This document shows positions 39,497 through 41,508 of a stretch of DNA of 41,508 nt, in pieces; positions within the stretch are counted from its first letter, which is position 1, and each line of letters begins with the position of its first letter. Position numbers and translations under genes: made by a program. The DNA is from Rhodococcus sp. AW25M09 (lineage in GTDB: Bacteria > Actinomycetota > Actinomycetes > Mycobacteriales > Mycobacteriaceae). Under the pieces are notes generated by a model. The model saw nothing but the letters and a program-made list of their open reading frames with translations, had not been told where the DNA came from and did not search any database. The stretch spans positions 1 to 41,508 of the forward strand of contig NZ_CAPS01000016.1 in the NCBI RefSeq assembly GCF_000333955.1, read 5' to 3'.

Positions 39497-40337
39497 CCCA
39501 GAACTCGGCGATGCGCTCGGCGATGGCAATGCCCTGTGCTCGCCCAGCCACGGCCGCAGCAGATCGGACGGCGATGTCGGTGGCGTCGGGGCCGATAGCC
39601 GACGTCGAATCAGCGTCGGGAGCAATCACTTCCACCTTCGAGCCGCCCTTGACCAATCGTCCGCGCTCGATCTCGAAGGGGTCGTCCTCGAGGTCCAGTG
39701 CCCCGACCTTGAGCACCAGCACCTTCTCGAAACCGACTGCCAAATCGGCGTTTTCGCTCGCTCGGATTCCTCCGTCGACGTAGCGATGATCGCCGATCGT
39801 CACCGGCGGCCACATGCCCGGGATGGCGCAGCTCGCGGCCACCGCGTCGATCAACTCCACGCCCGATCCTCGGTCCAGCACGCGATGTCGCCCGGTCATC
39901 GCGTCGACGGTGACGATGCGCAGATCGCGGTTGGGCCAGGCGTGGTTCGGTAGCCGGCGAGCGACGATGGCGCGCCGTTCACGCTCGGTGATCGTCGAGG
40001 CCGCCAGCGCCTCGGTGCCGATGCGACGGCGAGTGTCGATGGCACTGCCGTCCGAGTTCTGTGCCGCCCGAGCCAACATGGCGACCAGTTCGTCGATGGT
40101 CGCCTCGGCGTGGGGCTCGTCGTCCTGCTTCGCTTCGTCGGCTTGACGCTCGAACAACTCGGCGAGCGACGCCCCACCCGAGATCTGTGCGGCCACCGAG
40201 GAACCTGCCGAGGTTCCCAGCAGCATCTCGGCGTCGGTGACATCGGCTCCGGACTCCGCCAATCCCAGTAGGACACCCGTCTGCCACGCAATACCTGCGA
40301 CTCCGCCGCCGCCCAATACGAGTGCTCGCCTGGTCAT
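39489..40337 (-). CDS. patatin-like phospholipase
   Basis: 282 residues. Oxyanion-hole glycines GGGGVAG (9-15), nucleophile GTSAG with S43, and the catalytic Asp in DGG (D188, YVDGGIR), giving the Ser-Asp dyad of patatins. No signal peptide or membrane helix, so it is a cytoplasmic lipid acyl hydrolase. Actinobacteria carry several such paralogues. ATG start with AAGGGGG seven bases upstream. The gene begins 29 bases after the end of the neighbouring lipase gene on the same strand, so it may be transcribed together with it. Confidence 0.92.
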   Translation of the reverse strand: MTRRALVLGGGGVAGIAWQTGVLLGLAESGADVTDAEMLLGTSAGSSVAAQISGGASLAELFERQADEAKQDDEPHAEATIDELVAMLARAAQNSDGSAIDTRRRIGTEALAASTITERERRAIVARRLPNHAWPNRDLRIVTVDAMTGRHRVLDRGSGVELIDAVAASCAIPGMWPPVTIGDHRYVDGGIRASENADLAVGFEKVLVLKVGALDLEDDPFEIERGRLVKGGSKVEVIAPDADSTSAIGPDATDIAVRSAAAVAGRAQGIAIAERIAEFWVG

Positions 40338-40366
40338 AGCCGTACCCCCTTCATCGAAAAGATCCG

Positions 40367-41221
40367 TCAGGAACTTACAGAGCCGGTCTGCACACGTGGA
40401 CGCAGCCAGGCGACGAGGTCGTCGAGCACGCGTTCCTGCTCCGGTTCGTTGAACACTTCGTGGAACAGCCCGTCGTACTTCTTCAAGGTCAGGTCGTCGG
40501 ACCCGGCCCGTTCGGCGATGAGGTCACTGCCGGAGACGTCGGCCAATTCGTCCGCCGTGCCGTGCTGGAGCAACACCGGAATCGTCAGCGACGGCAGACG
40601 GGCCGGAAAGGACTCGCCCGCACCCAGCAGTGCCGCAGCCAGGCCGGCCGAGACGCTGCCGTGGTAGCCCAACGGGTCGGCGACATAGGCGTCGACGACG
40701 TCCCGATCACGTGAGACGAGGTTGGGGTCGAGCTTCAGCACGGGGGCCGCCGGTACGAAGCGTCCGAGAATCTTGCCCACCGCCACCAGCGCTTTCGGCT
40801 GCCCGGCGCTGGGGACAACCGCAGGACCGGAGAGCATCAGCCCGTCGAGATCGGCCTGATGGTCGAGGGCGTAGGACAGTGCGATGGCACCGCCCATGCT
40901 GTGGCCCAGCAGGAAGGTGAGCTCGTTCGGGTACTCCCCTGCCGCGATGCCGAACAAGGTATGCAGGTCGTCGGTGAAATCGGACCACTTGTCCACCCTG
41001 ACCCGCTTGCCGCCCGAGCGCCCGTGTCCGCGATGGTCGGGCGCGTAGACGACGAGGCCGAGCGAGCCGAGCCGGTCGATGACGTGCCGGTATCGACCGG
41101 CGTGCTCGGCCAGGCCGTGGGCCAGCACGACAACCCCGGTCGGCGCGTCCTCGGGCGTCCAGACGTCGTACACGATGCGAGTTCCGTGGACTCCTGCGAA
41201 CGACGACTCGACATGCTCCAT
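40367..41221 (-). CDS. monoacylglycerol lipase-like alpha/beta hydrolase
   Basis: 284 residues. HGLAEHAGRY (oxyanion hole), GHSMGG with S108, D224 (HGTADELAD) and H254 (GLFHEVFNE) form a complete triad. The pattern HGLAEHAGRYRH and the GHSMGGAI elbow match bacterial monoacylglycerol lipases such as Rv0183. Start at 41221 (MEHVESSF), six bases after TACGGT (41233-41228), a leaderless layout; the open frame extends upstream to 41332. The patatin gene follows on the same strand. It is divergent from the alkB-like gene across 168 bases. Confidence 0.9.
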   Translation of the reverse strand: MEHVESSFAGVHGTRIVYDVWTPEDAPTGVVVLAHGLAEHAGRYRHVIDRLGSLGLVVYAPDHRGHGRSGGKRVRVDKWSDFTDDLHTLFGIAAGEYPNELTFLLGHSMGGAIALSYALDHQADLDGLMLSGPAVVPSAGQPKALVAVGKILGRFVPAAPVLKLDPNLVSRDRDVVDAYVADPLGYHGSVSAGLAAALLGAGESFPARLPSLTIPVLLQHGTADELADVSGSDLIAERAGSDDLTLKKYDGLFHEVFNEPEQERVLDDLVAWLRPRVQTGSVSS

Positions 41222-41281
41222 TCGGTCACCGTACAAGGGTGCCGGGACCTTCGACGGCCCATCGGCGAACCCACAACGATT

Positions 41282-41293
41282 TACTCGAGTAAC
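41282..41293. promoter_or_regulatory. 12-bp palindrome between divergent lipase and alkB-like genes
   Basis: TTACTCGAGTAA is fully symmetrical. A TATCAT hexamer (41295-41300) directly follows and could be the -10 of the alkB-like gene. Candidate operator for a TetR-type or similar regulator. Confidence 0.45.
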
Positions 41294-41389
41294 TATCATG
41301 GCGGAGCGAGCGATGACGTTGTGAGACGCCACTACCGTCGCGCCTCCACCCCCCGAGGCGCGGCCCGAACCGGGAGCTTCGAATCCACA

Positions 41390-41508
41390 ATGCGTGATGA
41401 GTCCGCCACAGATACCTCGCCGCGGTGGCGCGACCCCAAGCGCTACCTGTGGCCGCTGGGCTTGACTATTCCTCTGAGCCCCTTCCTGGCCTGGGGTCTG
41501 GTCTCCCT
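41390..41508 (+). CDS. alkB: alkane 1-monooxygenase-like protein (N-terminal fragment)
   Basis: Only 39 residues fall inside the window; the gene runs off the right edge. They read as a hydrophilic start (MRDESATDTS) followed by PRWRDPKRYLWPLGL and a first membrane helix (TIPLSPFLAWGLVS). The WRDxKRYLWxxGL pattern before helix 1 is that of actinobacterial AlkB membrane di-iron hydroxylases, which oxidise n-alkanes to 1-alkanols. The histidine boxes that would prove it lie outside the window. GGGAG lies about 14 bases upstream of the ATG. Confidence 0.6.
   Translation, partial: MRDESATDTSPRWRDPKRYLWPLGLTIPLSPFLAWGLVS

Noticed and set aside
1..41508. CRISPR array, insertion sequence, integrase or prophage genes
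   Set aside because: No spaced identical repeats, transposase or recombinase motifs, or phage structural genes were seen; base and codon use is uniform except for the leader of the NRPS-like gene.

Overview
This window is ordinary-looking chromosomal DNA from a high-GC actinobacterium, most likely Rhodococcus or a close Nocardiaceae relative. The basis is the strong G/C bias at third codon positions, the actinobacterial Pol-PE-Lig form of LigD, two IdeR-type iron boxes, an HspR-type HAIR element before lon, many leaderless genes with a TANNNT -10 hexamer, and what looks like the start of an alkane hydroxylase gene at the right edge. I see no insertion sequence, prophage, CRISPR array or replication origin. 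About 41 protein genes and one tRNA gene fill the window. Only one gap exceeds 300 bases (16275-16594).

Layout. 1-5345: SRPBCC protein, LigD repair ligase, secreted lipase, and an iron-box-controlled siderophore-binding lipoprotein. 5255-12549: ABC exporter with a MerR-type promoter, Lon protease with a HAIR element, DJ-1/PfpI protein, HemK-like methyltransferase, a Cys-cluster/pentapeptide-repeat protein and a small HhH protein. 12585-18543: SDR oxidoreductase, TetR regulator with a perfect 22-bp palindrome shared with zapE, membrane GGDEF protein, unknown protein, pirin and RNase HI. 18633-25352: two MFS exporters, AlkA-like glycosylase, aldo/keto reductase, DUF309 protein, a stand-alone NRPS epimerisation/condensation-like half domain behind an iron box, and endonuclease IV. 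25427-33151: MacB-type ABC pair, a three-domain NRPS-like enzyme (A-T-TE), an alpha/beta hydrolase and a LON-domain protein. 33209-41508: initiator tRNA-Met, enoyl-CoA hydratase, DUF998 membrane protein, TetR regulator with an ABC1 kinase, quinone oxidoreductase-like MDR, dienelactone hydrolase with an amidohydrolase, patatin, monoacylglycerol lipase and the truncated alkB-like gene.

Themes. DNA repair recurs (LigD, AlkA-like, endonuclease IV, RNase HI), as do lipid and acyl metabolism (secreted lipase, enoyl-CoA hydratase, patatin, monoacylglycerol lipase, AlkB-like) and iron (4301-5345 and 23806-24595). The most unusual content is the A-T-TE enzyme at 28922-31486, whose adenylation pocket has Gly where amino-acid-activating domains have Asp, and the iron-box-controlled C-terminal half of an epimerisation-type NRPS domain at 23852-24595. 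Regulatory DNA is unusually legible: iron boxes, a 19-bp-spacer MerR promoter, a HAIR box, TetR palindromes, a dozen leaderless promoters, and several terminator hairpins that enclose stop codons. All function calls come from reading the translated sequence; no database search was run.
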